Numbered from the stretch's first letter, positions 7,282-16,348 are shown. The stretch: 64,000 bases of DNA from Prevotella sp. UBA2725 (GCA_002353825.1 DEKJ01000056.1:1-64000), one strand, 5' to 3'. Made by a program: numbers and translations. Notes: a model not told the origin generated them from the sequence alone.

Positions 7282-9069
7282 TTATTCTTTCTTCTTTAGC
7301 GAAGCGTAGAAGTGTGCAAAGTTGAAGAACGGTTCTGTCACGGCATCATTGGATGACGCAGTATAAGTGGTGCCGTAAGGATCCGTTGCTTTAATGAGAA
7401 TACGGCTCTCTGCTGAACGCGGCTCATAATAATAAAGGTGGTTCATGATGAGATAGCCATTACGCTTACTGACAAACTGATAGCTCACCGACTGACTGTA
7501 ACGATGATGATAACCGGCTGCGAAAGCATCCTGGCCTTGATGGTTGATACGCTTCATTTCATGCTCGACTCCGTCCTCAACGGCAACGACACGCCAACGC
7601 GAATCGGCATTGAACACATTGGCAACGATGACGCCCTTATCTAACGGCAACTCCCAGTCGTTGGCATATGACTCGCCATTGAAGACCGTCGAAGCGCGGA
7701 AAATCGTCATCTGGCGCATACGAGGCCAGAAGGTCCCCTTATAATAACTGTCTGAGATACGCGTACCGTTCAAGGCATAGACGTAATAACCATTCGGCGT
7801 GCCGCAGATATTGATGTTCGACTGCCAGATATTGCCGCAGGCCGCAGCATGACAATGCTCTAAGATGTGACGACCATGATATTCAATCTCATGGTTGATA
7901 GCGAAATGCGTATGACCACAAAAAAGATCATAGCCGCCCTTGAACGTATCCAACTCCTTAAGTACACGGCTCAGAACTGAAGAAGAATAGTGTCCCGGCT
8001 CCGACTCCAAACCCAATGAAGCGGCACCCTTGCGAGGACGGTTGCCAAAGGTCAACGGAATATGATAACAAAGGATGACTTTCTTATTATGGTCTGCCAG
8101 TTGGAGGTCTTCCTTCAACCACTGCAATTGCGAGGCTGTCAGTTCACCCGGTTGCCAATAAAGCGTGCCACGATAGAAGTGCACATCATTGAAGCACACA
8201 TAATGGACATCACCACGGTTAAAGCTATAATCGGTAGGACCAAAGCTCTGTTCCCATTTTCGGAGATAAAGGTCACGACCATCCTGATCGTGGTTACCAA
8301 TGACGGAGAATACAGTTGCCCGTGACGAGCCTAATGCCTTACGGATCTGACCTTCCAGCGAAGCATTGTAACCTCCATAATACTGCACATCGTCGCCCAT
8401 AGAGATGGCATAGACGGGCATGGAAGGAGACCATCCGGCAATGGTCTGCCTCACATCAGTCATCGTCTCGTCTGTGAAACGTGCAACATCACTTTTCTTT
8501 ACGGGATTATCATTAGGTCCAGTGTAGTAAGGACTGAAGGCATTCGTAACCTGCGGATCACCAAAAACGATGAGCCGATAGTCGCGCTCCGGCCCGTTGG
8601 GCAACCGCTTAAGCGTGAAGTTATAGACATTGCGCTTGGCAGACAATGACTTGTAAAACAGAGCCGTATGGTCTTCTGCAGAATGAGTAGGGATCTCGCA
8701 GTCGGCGGGAACAGAGTACCACACAAAACGGGCGTTCTTATCGCGAAGGAAGATATACATGCCTTTATCGTTCGTAACTGTGCATGTATAACCATCACTC
8801 ACAACAACCCCTTTCATTGGATTGCCGAGACTATCGGTGAGTGTTCCTCGAACAGTAGGATCAACAAAAGGCACAGAGTCTTCCTGAGCCTTTTTCTCGA
8901 CAGCCTCTTTCTTTTTCAAGGCAGCCACGACCTTCTTCTGCTGGATAACCGTGTCCTTCTTGGCTATCTCCTCATCCTTATGCGTAGCCAGCGATATAGC
9001 TGCAAAACCGCCAAGGATAACGGCAATCACTGCCAGTATAATATATATATGTGTATGTTTCCCTTCCAT
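7282..9069 (-). CDS. Membrane-anchored calcineurin-like phosphoesterase
   Basis: 595 aa. Residues 8-28 form an uncleaved transmembrane anchor, 31-62 a charged, probably coiled segment, 72-150 a beta-sandwich domain of the kind that precedes these enzymes (GTLTDSLGNPMKGVVVSDG), then the metallophosphoesterase core with all metal-binding blocks: FGDPQ (169-173), GDD, IGNHD, CYHIPL and CGHTHF. A C-terminal beta-rich domain of about 170 residues follows. The enzyme should act on a phosphodiester or phosphomonoester in the periplasm; the substrate cannot be read from sequence. Transcribed alone; a 9-bp leader hairpin separates promoter and start codon. Confidence 0.9.
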   Translation of the reverse strand: MEGKHTHIYIILAVIAVILGGFAAISLATHKDEEIAKKDTVIQQKKVVAALKKKEAVEKKAQEDSVPFVDPTVRGTLTDSLGNPMKGVVVSDGYTCTVTNDKGMYIFLRDKNARFVWYSVPADCEIPTHSAEDHTALFYKSLSAKRNVYNFTLKRLPNGPERDYRLIVFGDPQVTNAFSPYYTGPNDNPVKKSDVARFTDETMTDVRQTIAGWSPSMPVYAISMGDDVQYYGGYNASLEGQIRKALGSSRATVFSVIGNHDQDGRDLYLRKWEQSFGPTDYSFNRGDVHYVCFNDVHFYRGTLYWQPGELTASQLQWLKEDLQLADHNKKVILCYHIPLTFGNRPRKGAASLGLESEPGHYSSSVLSRVLKELDTFKGGYDLFCGHTHFAINHEIEYHGRHILEHCHAAACGNIWQSNINICGTPNGYYVYALNGTRISDSYYKGTFWPRMRQMTIFRASTVFNGESYANDWELPLDKGVIVANVFNADSRWRVVAVEDGVEHEMKRINHQGQDAFAAGYHHRYSQSVSYQFVSKRNGYLIMNHLYYYEPRSAESRILIKATDPYGTTYTASSNDAVTEPFFNFAHFYASLKKKE

Positions 9070-9075
9070 ATCTAT

Positions 9076-9098
9076 CTACTATTGTTATGCAATAGTAG
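9076..9098 (-). other. Leader hairpin upstream of the phosphoesterase
   Basis: CTACTATTG (9076-9084) and CAATAGTAG (9090-9098) form a perfect 9-bp stem with a 5-nt loop, filling most of the short leader between the -7 box and the ATG at 9069. It could be an operator or an mRNA structure controlling initiation. Confidence 0.55.
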
Positions 9099-9101
9099 CA
9101 G

Positions 9102-9131
9102 CAAAGTTACAAAAAAATAGTTAAACACAAA
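9102..9131 (-). promoter_or_regulatory. Promoter of the phosphoesterase gene
   Basis: Minus strand TAACTTTG (complement of 9102-9109), preceded at 18 bp by TTTG (complement of 9128-9131). Spacing is one base under the usual 19. Confidence 0.6.
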
Positions 9132-9161
9132 CAAAGTGTATACCCTTTCGATAGTTTTGCT

Positions 9162-9169
9162 TACCTTTG
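9162..9169 (+). promoter_or_regulatory. -7 box for the inositol-phosphate phosphatase-like gene
   Basis: TACCTTTG, 58 bp upstream of the ATG at 9228. No clear -33 element. Confidence 0.6.
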
Positions 9170-9227
9170 TTGTATTACTTTAATACGATATATTGTAATT
9201 TCACAATTCAAATCAGCAACTCAGAAA

Positions 9228-10523
9228 ATGAGAAAGTACATTCTTCTATTTGCTTGTCTCTCCCTCTCACTGTTAGGTGCCAATGCCCAGCGTTCAAGAG
9301 AAGAGATCAAAGCCAACCCCAATCTCGCAGCAAACAACTACCGTGACTACCCTGTCCCCACGGCCAAACTAACACTGGCTCCTAAAGGCTATGAACCTTT
9401 CTATATCAGTCACTATGGACGCCACGGCTCACGCTGGCTCATTGGCAAGGATGCTTTCAACAGGCCCTATTACACCTTGGCTCATGCCGACTCATTAGGC
9501 AAACTGACCGCACGCGGCAAAGAAGTCTTTGCTCTCGTCAAGACCATGCGGCAGCAGGGAATGAGCCGGGAGGGAGAACTCACACAACTCGGCGCAGAAC
9601 AGCATCGCGGCATTGCCAAGCGCATGTACGAACGTTTCCCACAGGTCTTTGCCGGACAGACCCATGTCGATGCCCGCTCTACGGTGGTCATCCGCTGCAT
9701 CCTGTCCATGGAGAATGAATTGTTGCAGCTCGCAGCCCTCAATCCGAAGATCTCGTTTACGAGTGACGCCTCTTATCACGATATGTACTACATGAACGAT
9801 AACAGCACAAGTCCTTATCGCCCCATGATTCGTACCGTTGCTGCCATCGACAGCTTAGAGGCCTTCGAAAAGCGACACAGTGATGTGCCTTTTATGATGA
9901 AGACGATCTTCAATGATGCCGATTACGCCAAGCATATCAATAGTCAGGCACTTGGCACCCAGCTTTTCAACATGGCCATAGCCTTGCAAAACACGGAGCT
10001 GCGTCATCAGTTCAAGCCCATCTGGGATATATTCTCACCCGATGAGCTCTACAACCATTGGCTCATGACAACTGCCTATTGGTACTCTGTTGCAGGCCCT
10101 AACAAACTCAATAATGGAGCGGGAATGTACACACAGCTCAACCTCGTAAAGAACATCCTTGAGACCGCCGACTCATGCGTACAGCTTTCTCATCCTGGCG
10201 CTACGCTGCGTTTCGCTCATGAGAGCGACGTGCTGCCATTCGTATGTCTTCTCAACATCAATGGCTTCGGCAATCCGCGCTCCTCACTTGAAAAATTGGA
10301 TGACGAGGACTGGGATGTATACAATGTTTTCCCGATGGGCTGCAATGTCCAGTTCGTGTTCTACAAAAATCAGAAAGACACTACGAAAGACATCCTTGTC
10401 AAGGTGTTGCTCAACGAGAATGAGGCTACACTTCCCATCAAAGCCTACACCGGTCCTTATTACAAATGGAAGGATGTACGAGCATACATGACAAAGATTC
10501 TTGGGAAAAGAATAGAAAAGTGA
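9228..10523 (+). CDS. Secreted histidine phosphatase, MINPP-like
   Basis: 431 aa with signal peptide (KYILLFACLSLSLLGANAQ). A branch-2 histidine acid phosphatase: the phosphohistidine motif is YGRHGSR (64-69 region) and the proton-donor segment is LRFAHESD at about residue 328, corresponding to the HAE of multiple inositol-polyphosphate phosphatases. Length and layout fit the Bacteroides MINPP family, which releases phosphate from phytate; that substrate is inference. Periplasmic or exported in vesicles by analogy. Its TGA stop shares three bases with the 3' end of the convergent tRNA-Arg gene. Confidence 0.85.
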   Translation: MRKYILLFACLSLSLLGANAQRSREEIKANPNLAANNYRDYPVPTAKLTLAPKGYEPFYISHYGRHGSRWLIGKDAFNRPYYTLAHADSLGKLTARGKEVFALVKTMRQQGMSREGELTQLGAEQHRGIAKRMYERFPQVFAGQTHVDARSTVVIRCILSMENELLQLAALNPKISFTSDASYHDMYYMNDNSTSPYRPMIRTVAAIDSLEAFEKRHSDVPFMMKTIFNDADYAKHINSQALGTQLFNMAIALQNTELRHQFKPIWDIFSPDELYNHWLMTTAYWYSVAGPNKLNNGAGMYTQLNLVKNILETADSCVQLSHPGATLRFAHESDVLPFVCLLNINGFGNPRSSLEKLDDEDWDVYNVFPMGCNVQFVFYKNQKDTTKDILVKVLLNENEATLPIKAYTGPYYKWKDVRAYMTKILGKRIEK

Positions 10524-10594
10524 TTCCGTTGGGATTCGAACCCAAGACCCACAGATTAGAAATCTGTTGCTCTATCCAGCTGAGCTACGGAACC
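10521..10594 (-). tRNA. tRNA-Arg (anticodon UCU)
   Basis: Read on the minus strand: acceptor stem GGTTCCG/CGGAATC with discriminator A, D-arm GCTCAGCTGGATAGAGC, anticodon stem ACAGA/TCTGT around loop TTTCTAA (anticodon TCT), and T-loop GGTTCGAATCC. CCA is not encoded. The 3' end overlaps the stop codon of the convergent phosphatase gene by three bases. The precursor has a long leader containing a 12-bp inverted repeat. Confidence 0.97.
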
Positions 10595-10601
10595 AAACCA
10601 T

Positions 10602-10648
10602 CAGACGCTTTAGCATGAGAGAAATACACCTCACTACTAAAGCGTCTG
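10602..10648 (-). other. 12-bp inverted repeat in the tRNA-Arg leader
   Basis: CAGACGCTTTAG (10602-10613) and CTAAAGCGTCTG (10637-10648) are perfect reverse complements separated by 23 nt. The outer arm begins at the base next to the -7 box (10649-10656), so the arms would open the transcript and end 7 nt before the mature tRNA. It could be a processing structure or, as DNA, an operator. Confidence 0.7.
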
Positions 10649-10656
10649 CAAAGTTA
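10649..10656 (-). promoter_or_regulatory. -7 box for tRNA-Arg
   Basis: CAAAGTTA on the plus strand reads TAACTTTG on the minus strand, 54 bp upstream of the tRNA 5' end. Confidence 0.65.
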
Positions 10657-10722
10657 ACCAAATATCTTTTAAATGTAAAAACAAGAAGCAAGAACTTTGA
10701 TATTCTTAGTCTTAATTAACAG

Positions 10723-12087
10723 TTAACCTACATTATCCTCTGTATCATTAGTCTGCTTCTCTTCTCCATCAATATATTGCAAGAGCTTGACTGCATCGAC
10801 ATACTGTTCAATGCCGAGCGCCACATCCTTGGCTGCCTTCATAGCCAGGACAACCGTCTGTGGACGATGGACGACATCACCACCGGCGAAGACGCCACGA
10901 CGTGTTGTCATGCCGAAAGGACGGTCGACTACTTTCACGTAGCCTTTCTCGTCCACCTCGATGCCTTCTGTTGTAGAGACAATACGGTTGGCCGGACGAG
11001 AGCCGATAGCAAGATAGATACGATCGAAAGGCTCAATGCGGTCGCCATCTTCTGAATGGACACGAACACTGCCTAAACGTCCGTTCTCACCTTCAATGAA
11101 CTCAGTCACTGACGACTTCCACCAGAACTTGACACCTTCCTTCACGGCATCCTCATACTCAGCCTTAATAGCCGGCATCTCTTCCTCAGTGCGTCGATAG
11201 ATGACCGTCACATCACAACCCAGACGAATAGCTGTACGTGCGGCATCCATGGCGACATTACCGCCACCAATAACGCCTACACGCTCGCCTTTACGAGCCG
11301 GTACCATCTCAGCACCAATAGCACCCTCATTGTAAGCGTTGACTTGATGAAGAAGGTAAGTCGACTGGCTCACGCCACGGAGCTTACTGCCCGGCACATC
11401 GTCCATATTCTGCGGAATAGCTGTACCCGTACCCATGAAGATAGCATCATAACCTTTGGCAAAGAGCGTGTCGACATTCTCACCATTCTCGCCAATCATG
11501 GCGTTGGTGACAAAGTTGACGCCGAGCTCAGCAATCTTTTGGATCTCAGAGCGCACTACATCTTTCGGCAGACGATACTCGGGTATACCCCACATGAGCA
11601 CGCCACCAGGCTCAGGTTGTGCCTCATAGATCGTCACGGCAAAGCCTTTGCGTGCCAAATCACCGGCAACAGTCAGTCCTGCAGGGCCTGAGCCAATGAC
11701 GGCAATGTTACCACGTGTCTTCTGCGGCACAGGCTCACGGAAGAGGCGCATCTTCGTATCGAAATCGGCAATAAACGACTCTATGCGGCCAATCTGCACA
11801 GGGTTGCCTTTGCGGTTCAGCACACAGTGACCTTGACACTGCTTCTCATGCGGACATACACGTCCACAGATAGCCGGCAAGTTGGAAGTCTCATTGATGA
11901 CCTCCATTGCCGCACCGAGGTTACCTTTCGACAACTGGTGGTTGAACTCCTTGATATGATTGGAGATGGGGCATCCCTTCTCACACTGCGGCACCTTGCA
12001 CTGCAAGCAACGCTTGGCCTCATCAATGGCCTCGCGCATCGTGAAAGGGTGATGCACCACCTGGAACTTATCTGATCCTGCTACCAT
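10723..12087 (-). CDS. GltD-like NAD(P)/FAD oxidoreductase with N-terminal Fe-S domain
   Basis: 454 aa. Residues 1-115 form the cysteine-rich Fe-S domain shared by glutamate synthase beta subunit, NfnB and dihydropyrimidine dehydrogenase (CLQCKVPQCEKGCPISNHI and CGRVCPHEKQCQGHC). Two Rossmann motifs follow: GSGPAGLTVAGDLAR (FAD) and GVIGGGNVAMDAARTA (NADPH), with the closing AGGDVVHRPQTVVLAMKAAK. No glutamate synthase large subunit is present here. Its ATG overlaps the stop of the KDPG aldolase gene (TAATG), so it is translationally coupled third gene of a uronate-catabolic operon. Either a glutamate synthase small subunit or a stand-alone electron-transfer flavoprotein; the operon does not decide. 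Confidence 0.9.
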   Translation of the reverse strand: MVAGSDKFQVVHHPFTMREAIDEAKRCLQCKVPQCEKGCPISNHIKEFNHQLSKGNLGAAMEVINETSNLPAICGRVCPHEKQCQGHCVLNRKGNPVQIGRIESFIADFDTKMRLFREPVPQKTRGNIAVIGSGPAGLTVAGDLARKGFAVTIYEAQPEPGGVLMWGIPEYRLPKDVVRSEIQKIAELGVNFVTNAMIGENGENVDTLFAKGYDAIFMGTGTAIPQNMDDVPGSKLRGVSQSTYLLHQVNAYNEGAIGAEMVPARKGERVGVIGGGNVAMDAARTAIRLGCDVTVIYRRTEEEMPAIKAEYEDAVKEGVKFWWKSSVTEFIEGENGRLGSVRVHSEDGDRIEPFDRIYLAIGSRPANRIVSTTEGIEVDEKGYVKVVDRPFGMTTRRGVFAGGDVVHRPQTVVLAMKAAKDVALGIEQYVDAVKLLQYIDGEEKQTNDTEDNVG

Positions 12088-12755
12088 TATTTCTTCACAG
12101 TCTTGATAAAGGCGATGCAGTCGCGGCAGAGATTTGTGATATAATCCCAGTCGCCTGCAGCAACCTTGTCTTTCGGGAAGAGCTTAGAGCCCATGCCGAC
12201 ACAATAAGCACCGGCCTTGAACCACTGCTCGAGGTTCTCGTGCGTAGGAGCGACACCACCAGTAACCATGATCTTCGACCAGCGCATCGGAGCCATGATG
12301 TCCTTGACGAACTTAGGTCCATAGACGTCACCAGGGAACACCTTTGTCAGGTCAGAGCCGAGCTCCTGAGCCTTGCCTACCTCACTGGCTGTAGCGCAAC
12401 CAGGGCAGTAAGGCACGAGACGACGGTTGCAGACAGGAGCGACCTCCTCGTTGAACAACGGACCAACGATGAAGTTGGCACCCAACTGGATGTAAAGGGC
12501 TGCTGTAGGAGCATCGATAACGGTACCAGCACCAAGAGCCAATTCCGGGCACTCCTTATCAGCCCACTTCACGAGCTCGCCGAACACCTCGTGTGCGAAG
12601 TCGCCGCGGTTTGTGAACTCGAAAGCGCGCACACCACCATCGTAGCAGGCCTTGATGACCCTCTTAGCCACCTCGATGTCACCATTATAATATACAGGCA
12701 CCATGCCTGTCTCACCTATCTTCTGTAATACAGCAATCTTATCAAACTTAGCCAT
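12087..12755 (-). CDS. eda: KDPG/KHG aldolase (bifunctional Eda type)
   Basis: Class I aldolase cleaving 2-keto-3-deoxy-6-phosphogluconate to pyruvate and glyceraldehyde-3-phosphate. 222 aa, full length. The Schiff-base lysine is in LTKVFPGD (Lys138), the catalytic glutamate in AFEFTNRG (Glu46) and the phosphate loop includes MVTGGVAPTHENL. Lies 20 bp downstream of the KDG kinase and overlaps the GltD-like gene. Supplies the last step for uronates released by the lyases and GH88 encoded on the other strand. Confidence 0.94.
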   Translation of the reverse strand: MAKFDKIAVLQKIGETGMVPVYYNGDIEVAKRVIKACYDGGVRAFEFTNRGDFAHEVFGELVKWADKECPELALGAGTVIDAPTAALYIQLGANFIVGPLFNEEVAPVCNRRLVPYCPGCATASEVGKAQELGSDLTKVFPGDVYGPKFVKDIMAPMRWSKIMVTGGVAPTHENLEQWFKAGAYCVGMGSKLFPKDKVAAGDWDYITNLCRDCIAFIKTVKK

Positions 12756-12775
12756 TTCTTTTATTGTTTTTGTTT

Positions 12776-13798
12776 TTATCTTTGTACTCTTCCGTTAGCA
12801 TTACCTGCTGCCAGGCTCTCCACCTCTGCCTCAGACACGAGGTTGAAGTCACCGTTGATAGTGTGCTTCAGGGCAGATGCAGCCACAGCGAACTCCAGGG
12901 CCTCACCCTGTGTCGGCTTTGTCAGCAGGCCATGGATCAAGCCTCCGGCAAATGAGTCACCACCACCGACACGGTCAATGATCGGGTCGATGTCATAGTG
13001 ACGGCTCTCATAGAACTCCTCACCATTATAGATCAGTGCCTTCCAGCCATTGTGCGTAGCGGAATAAGACTCACGGAGCGTAGAGACGACATATTTGAAG
13101 CCGAACTGCTTAGCCATCTGCTCGAAGATCTTGTGATAGCCGGAAGCATCTGTCTTACCCCCTTCCACATCAGCGTCGGGCTTGAAGCCGAGGCAGAGCT
13201 GAGCATCCTCTTCATTGCCGATACAAACATCGACATACTGCATCAACGGACGCATCACAGAGATAGCCTTCTCTGAAGTCCACAGTTTCTTACGGAAGTT
13301 CAGGTCCACGCTCACTGTCACACCATGACGCTTGGCAGCCTCACACGCTTTCTTTGTAATCTCAGCTGCATTGTCGCTGATAGCCGGTGTGATGCCACTC
13401 CAGTGGAACCACTGTGCACCCTCGAAGATCTTATCGAAATCGAACTCATCGGCGTGTGCCTCAGCAATAGCAGAGTGAGCACGATCGTAGATAACCTTGC
13501 TCGGACGCATGGAAGCACCAGTCTCAGCATAGTAGAGACCTACACGGTCACCGCCACGAACGATGTAGCGAGTGTCCACACCATAACGACGCAGAGCATT
13601 GACAGCAATCTGACCAATCTCATGCTTCGGCAGTTTAGTCACGAACACAGCCTCATGACCATAGTTAGCCAGGCTCACTGCTACGTTAGCCTCACCGCCA
13701 CCGGGGATGATACGGAAATGGTCTGTCTGAATGAAACGGTCATTTCCATCAGGAGAAAGGCGGAGCATAATCTCGCCAAGAGTTACTATTTTTCCCAT
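12776..13798 (-). CDS. kdgK: 2-dehydro-3-deoxygluconokinase (PfkB family)
   Basis: Phosphorylates 2-keto-3-deoxygluconate to KDPG. 340 aa. PfkB signature 1 is IIPGGGEANVAVSLANYG and signature 2 carries the catalytic base in DRVGGGDSFAGG. The glycine-rich start GEIMLRLSPDGNDRF is typical of KDG kinases. First gene of the operon kdgK-eda-gltD-like, transcribed away from the lyase/GH97/GH28-like genes. A palindrome at 13888-13905 covers the -33 position of its promoter. Confidence 0.94.
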   Translation of the reverse strand: MGKIVTLGEIMLRLSPDGNDRFIQTDHFRIIPGGGEANVAVSLANYGHEAVFVTKLPKHEIGQIAVNALRRYGVDTRYIVRGGDRVGLYYAETGASMRPSKVIYDRAHSAIAEAHADEFDFDKIFEGAQWFHWSGITPAISDNAAEITKKACEAAKRHGVTVSVDLNFRKKLWTSEKAISVMRPLMQYVDVCIGNEEDAQLCLGFKPDADVEGGKTDASGYHKIFEQMAKQFGFKYVVSTLRESYSATHNGWKALIYNGEEFYESRHYDIDPIIDRVGGGDSFAGGLIHGLLTKPTQGEALEFAVAASALKHTINGDFNLVSEAEVESLAAGNANGRVQR

Positions 13799-13875
13799 TG
13801 CTTTAATAATGTTATGCTTTAAATATAATGTTGTTTATTATACGATTTAAAAGTTACTTCTACGTTATTCGATTG

Positions 13876-13924
13876 CAAAGTTAGCAAATTGTTTGCGCAC
13901 ACAATAGGTTTTTCCGTACATTTT
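13876..13924. promoter_or_regulatory. Divergent promoter with a central palindrome (candidate operator)
   Basis: For kdgK: minus strand ATTG (complement of 13902-13905), 18 bp, TAACTTTG (complement of 13876-13883). For the lyase gene: plus strand TTTG (13892-13895), 21 bp, TACATTTT (13917-13924, one mismatch). Positions 13888-13905 (ATTGTTTGCGCACACAAT) are an 18-bp palindrome with one mismatched pair of nine and a central CG, as in LacI/PurR-type operators. It covers the -33 element of both promoters. Confidence 0.6.
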
Positions 13925-14009
13925 TAGTGCTTTTTTGTCCAAGCGCGTGTTTATCGTTCATATTTTAAGTAGATTCTTCTTCTCCAACGTATTAATAACA
14001 AAACATTTT

Positions 14010-16343
14010 ATGAAACTCAATATTCTATCATTACTGATATTCCTCTCGTTGGCCGTTAACGTATCGGCCGAGACAAACGATGTGGAAACCGCCAAGCTCA
14101 AGGCAAAGACCGAACGATATGTAAAACTCGTCCAGGCTCAGCCCGACTGGCTCATCTCCCGCTTGCAGATGTACTGGTCGTCACATGCCATCGATGTCTA
14201 CATCCGTGGCGAGGCTTTCGACCACCCCGGCGGCAACCGTGCTCCCGAGCCCACGGTTAAGTTCGCCGGCACACGTGGCACCGAGTCGCAATATGACCGG
14301 CCCAAGCTCGAAGATATCGTTCCTTACGATGATGACGCTGCTGGAGATGTCACCTATATTAATAAGCAGTCGGGCAAGATGGAGAAGACCAGTCCCGCCA
14401 AGACCGGCTGCAACATTCAAGGGGTGAACCGGCAAATCATGAGTATCGTCCGTGATGCTGCTAAAATATATGCAGCCACAGCCGATACCGCCTATGGCAA
14501 CATGGCAGCACGCGTCTTCGATGTTTATATGAAAGGTATCTATTACCGCAACGTGCCCATTGACCTCAACCACGGTCACCAGCAGACGCTCGTGGGCATG
14601 ACGACATTCGAGGTTATTCACGAGGATATCATTAATGAGTTGACCCAGACCTATCCGCTCATCAAGCCACTCCTTGGAAGCGATACGACGCTTGTGGACG
14701 CTGCATTCAAGAAATGGGCCGACAACATCATTGCCAACGGCGTGCCTCATAACAACTGGGATCTCTTCCAGGCTGACTTCATCCAGAAGATTGCTCTCGT
14801 CCTCAATGATGACCAAAGCTATGCCGATGGCAAGGGCCGCCAGCATTACCTTGCAGCCATCACCCATGACAACAGTATCAGGCAGTGGAGTATGGATAAG
14901 CTCATCAGTTTCGGCTTCAATAGTCGGTCCAATACATGGTATGAGGCGCCGGGCTACAGTCTAACGGTGCTCAACACCTTCGCTGACTTCGCCAACAATC
15001 TTGATAGTAAGGCAAATATTGACCTCTTCACTCAGCATCCCATCCTCATCAAAGCACTTGAGACGTCTCCTCAATACCTCTTCCCCAACCGGATGTTTGT
15101 CGGCTTTGGCGACAGCCACCCTTCGTATATTAAGACTGAAGGGATAGACCGCGTCATCGATTATGCCACACGGCATCACAACACGCAGTTGGGGGAAAAT
15201 ATGACCGACTTGAAAAAAGTCATACTGCCTACTGCCGCCGATAAAGACATCGCCCAATATACCAGTGGCGTGTTCTATGCACCCAATGTATCTTGGATAA
15301 CGTTGCGCACAGGCATGAACAAGCAGCACGACCTCATGGCATCGCTCAACGCCAGTCTCGGCAACCACCAGCATGCCAACGGTCTCTCCATCGAACTCTA
15401 TGGAAAAGGCTATGTACTCGGTCCCGATGCAGGTATTGGTAAATACCTTTATAGCGGACTCGACTATTCGGAATACTATTCGCAGATGCCGGCTCATAAC
15501 ACGGTCGTCGTCGATGGCATCTCCTCCTACCCCGTGATGATGTCGAACCATCCGTTCAAGCTCATGGTCTCCTACCCCACCGTCACAGCAGACCAGCCGG
15601 CCTCAACAAAGTTGTCGGAGAAGGACAACGAATTCTCCTACACCACGGTGAGTTTCATTGAGCCCGAGAGCCATGCCCAGCAGCAACGTACCGTGGCCGT
15701 AGTAAAAACAAGCGAGAAGGGTGGTTTCTACATCGATGTGTTCCGTAGCAAGAAAATGGAAGGTGGCGACAAGACGCACGACTACTTCTATCACAACCTC
15801 GGACAGACAATGACGCTCACCGACTTCAATGGCAACGCACTCCCGACGAAGCCTACAGAAGAGCTCGCCTTCGCCGGCGGTCATCTCTATGCCTACTCCT
15901 ATTTATATAATAAGGAGAGCGTAGAGACAACAAAAGGCGTCAAGGCCACGTTTACTACAAAGATAGAAAGCGACAAGGTCGTCAAAGCCATGGACAACCA
16001 GCACAGCATCACGATGACAATGTGGATGGCACCCTCTCAGAACCGCACGATCTTCAAAGCCCTTGCACCCGTCAACTTAGAATATGAACGCATGCCGAAC
16101 CAGCCGTACGACATCGAGAAACAACCGGTACTGACATTCGTGGCAAGACAGCATGGCGAGGCATGGGCCCATCCCTTCGTCTGCGTTTACGAACCATCTT
16201 CCGACACAGAGCCTGGCGACATTGCTTCTGTCAACTTCTTCAGCCCCAAGGAGAAGAACGCTGTAGGGATCAAGGTGAAGCTCAAAGATGGACACACCCT
16301 GACCTTTACGATTCATGAAAACGGAAAAATAGAGAAGAAATAA
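14010..16343 (+). CDS. Heparinase II/III-family polysaccharide lyase
   Basis: Secreted enzyme expected to cleave a uronate polymer by beta-elimination. 777 aa from the ATG at 14010, which starts a good signal peptide (KLNILSLLIFLSLAVNVSA); the frame extends 25 residues upstream from a TTG with no signal-peptide logic. Residues about 30-390 form the alpha-toroid, with VPHNNWDLFQADF as the candidate active-site segment. The C-terminal beta-sandwich carries the family block NHQHANGLSIELYGKG, then DAGIGKYLYS and PAHNTVVVDG. I cannot assign a PL family number. First gene of the plus-strand series and divergent from kdgK-eda, which would consume its product after further processing. Confidence 0.88.
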   Translation: MKLNILSLLIFLSLAVNVSAETNDVETAKLKAKTERYVKLVQAQPDWLISRLQMYWSSHAIDVYIRGEAFDHPGGNRAPEPTVKFAGTRGTESQYDRPKLEDIVPYDDDAAGDVTYINKQSGKMEKTSPAKTGCNIQGVNRQIMSIVRDAAKIYAATADTAYGNMAARVFDVYMKGIYYRNVPIDLNHGHQQTLVGMTTFEVIHEDIINELTQTYPLIKPLLGSDTTLVDAAFKKWADNIIANGVPHNNWDLFQADFIQKIALVLNDDQSYADGKGRQHYLAAITHDNSIRQWSMDKLISFGFNSRSNTWYEAPGYSLTVLNTFADFANNLDSKANIDLFTQHPILIKALETSPQYLFPNRMFVGFGDSHPSYIKTEGIDRVIDYATRHHNTQLGENMTDLKKVILPTAADKDIAQYTSGVFYAPNVSWITLRTGMNKQHDLMASLNASLGNHQHANGLSIELYGKGYVLGPDAGIGKYLYSGLDYSEYYSQMPAHNTVVVDGISSYPVMMSNHPFKLMVSYPTVTADQPASTKLSEKDNEFSYTTVSFIEPESHAQQQRTVAVVKTSEKGGFYIDVFRSKKMEGGDKTHDYFYHNLGQTMTLTDFNGNALPTKPTEELAFAGGHLYAYSYLYNKESVETTKGVKATFTTKIESDKVVKAMDNQHSITMTMWMAPSQNRTIFKALAPVNLEYERMPNQPYDIEKQPVLTFVARQHGEAWAHPFVCVYEPSSDTEPGDIASVNFFSPKEKNAVGIKVKLKDGHTLTFTIHENGKIEKK

Positions 16344-16348
16344 TCACA

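Noticed and set aside
14181..14867. 228-codon minus-strand frame
   Set aside because: Antisense to the heparinase II/III-like lyase; no start signals and no domain.
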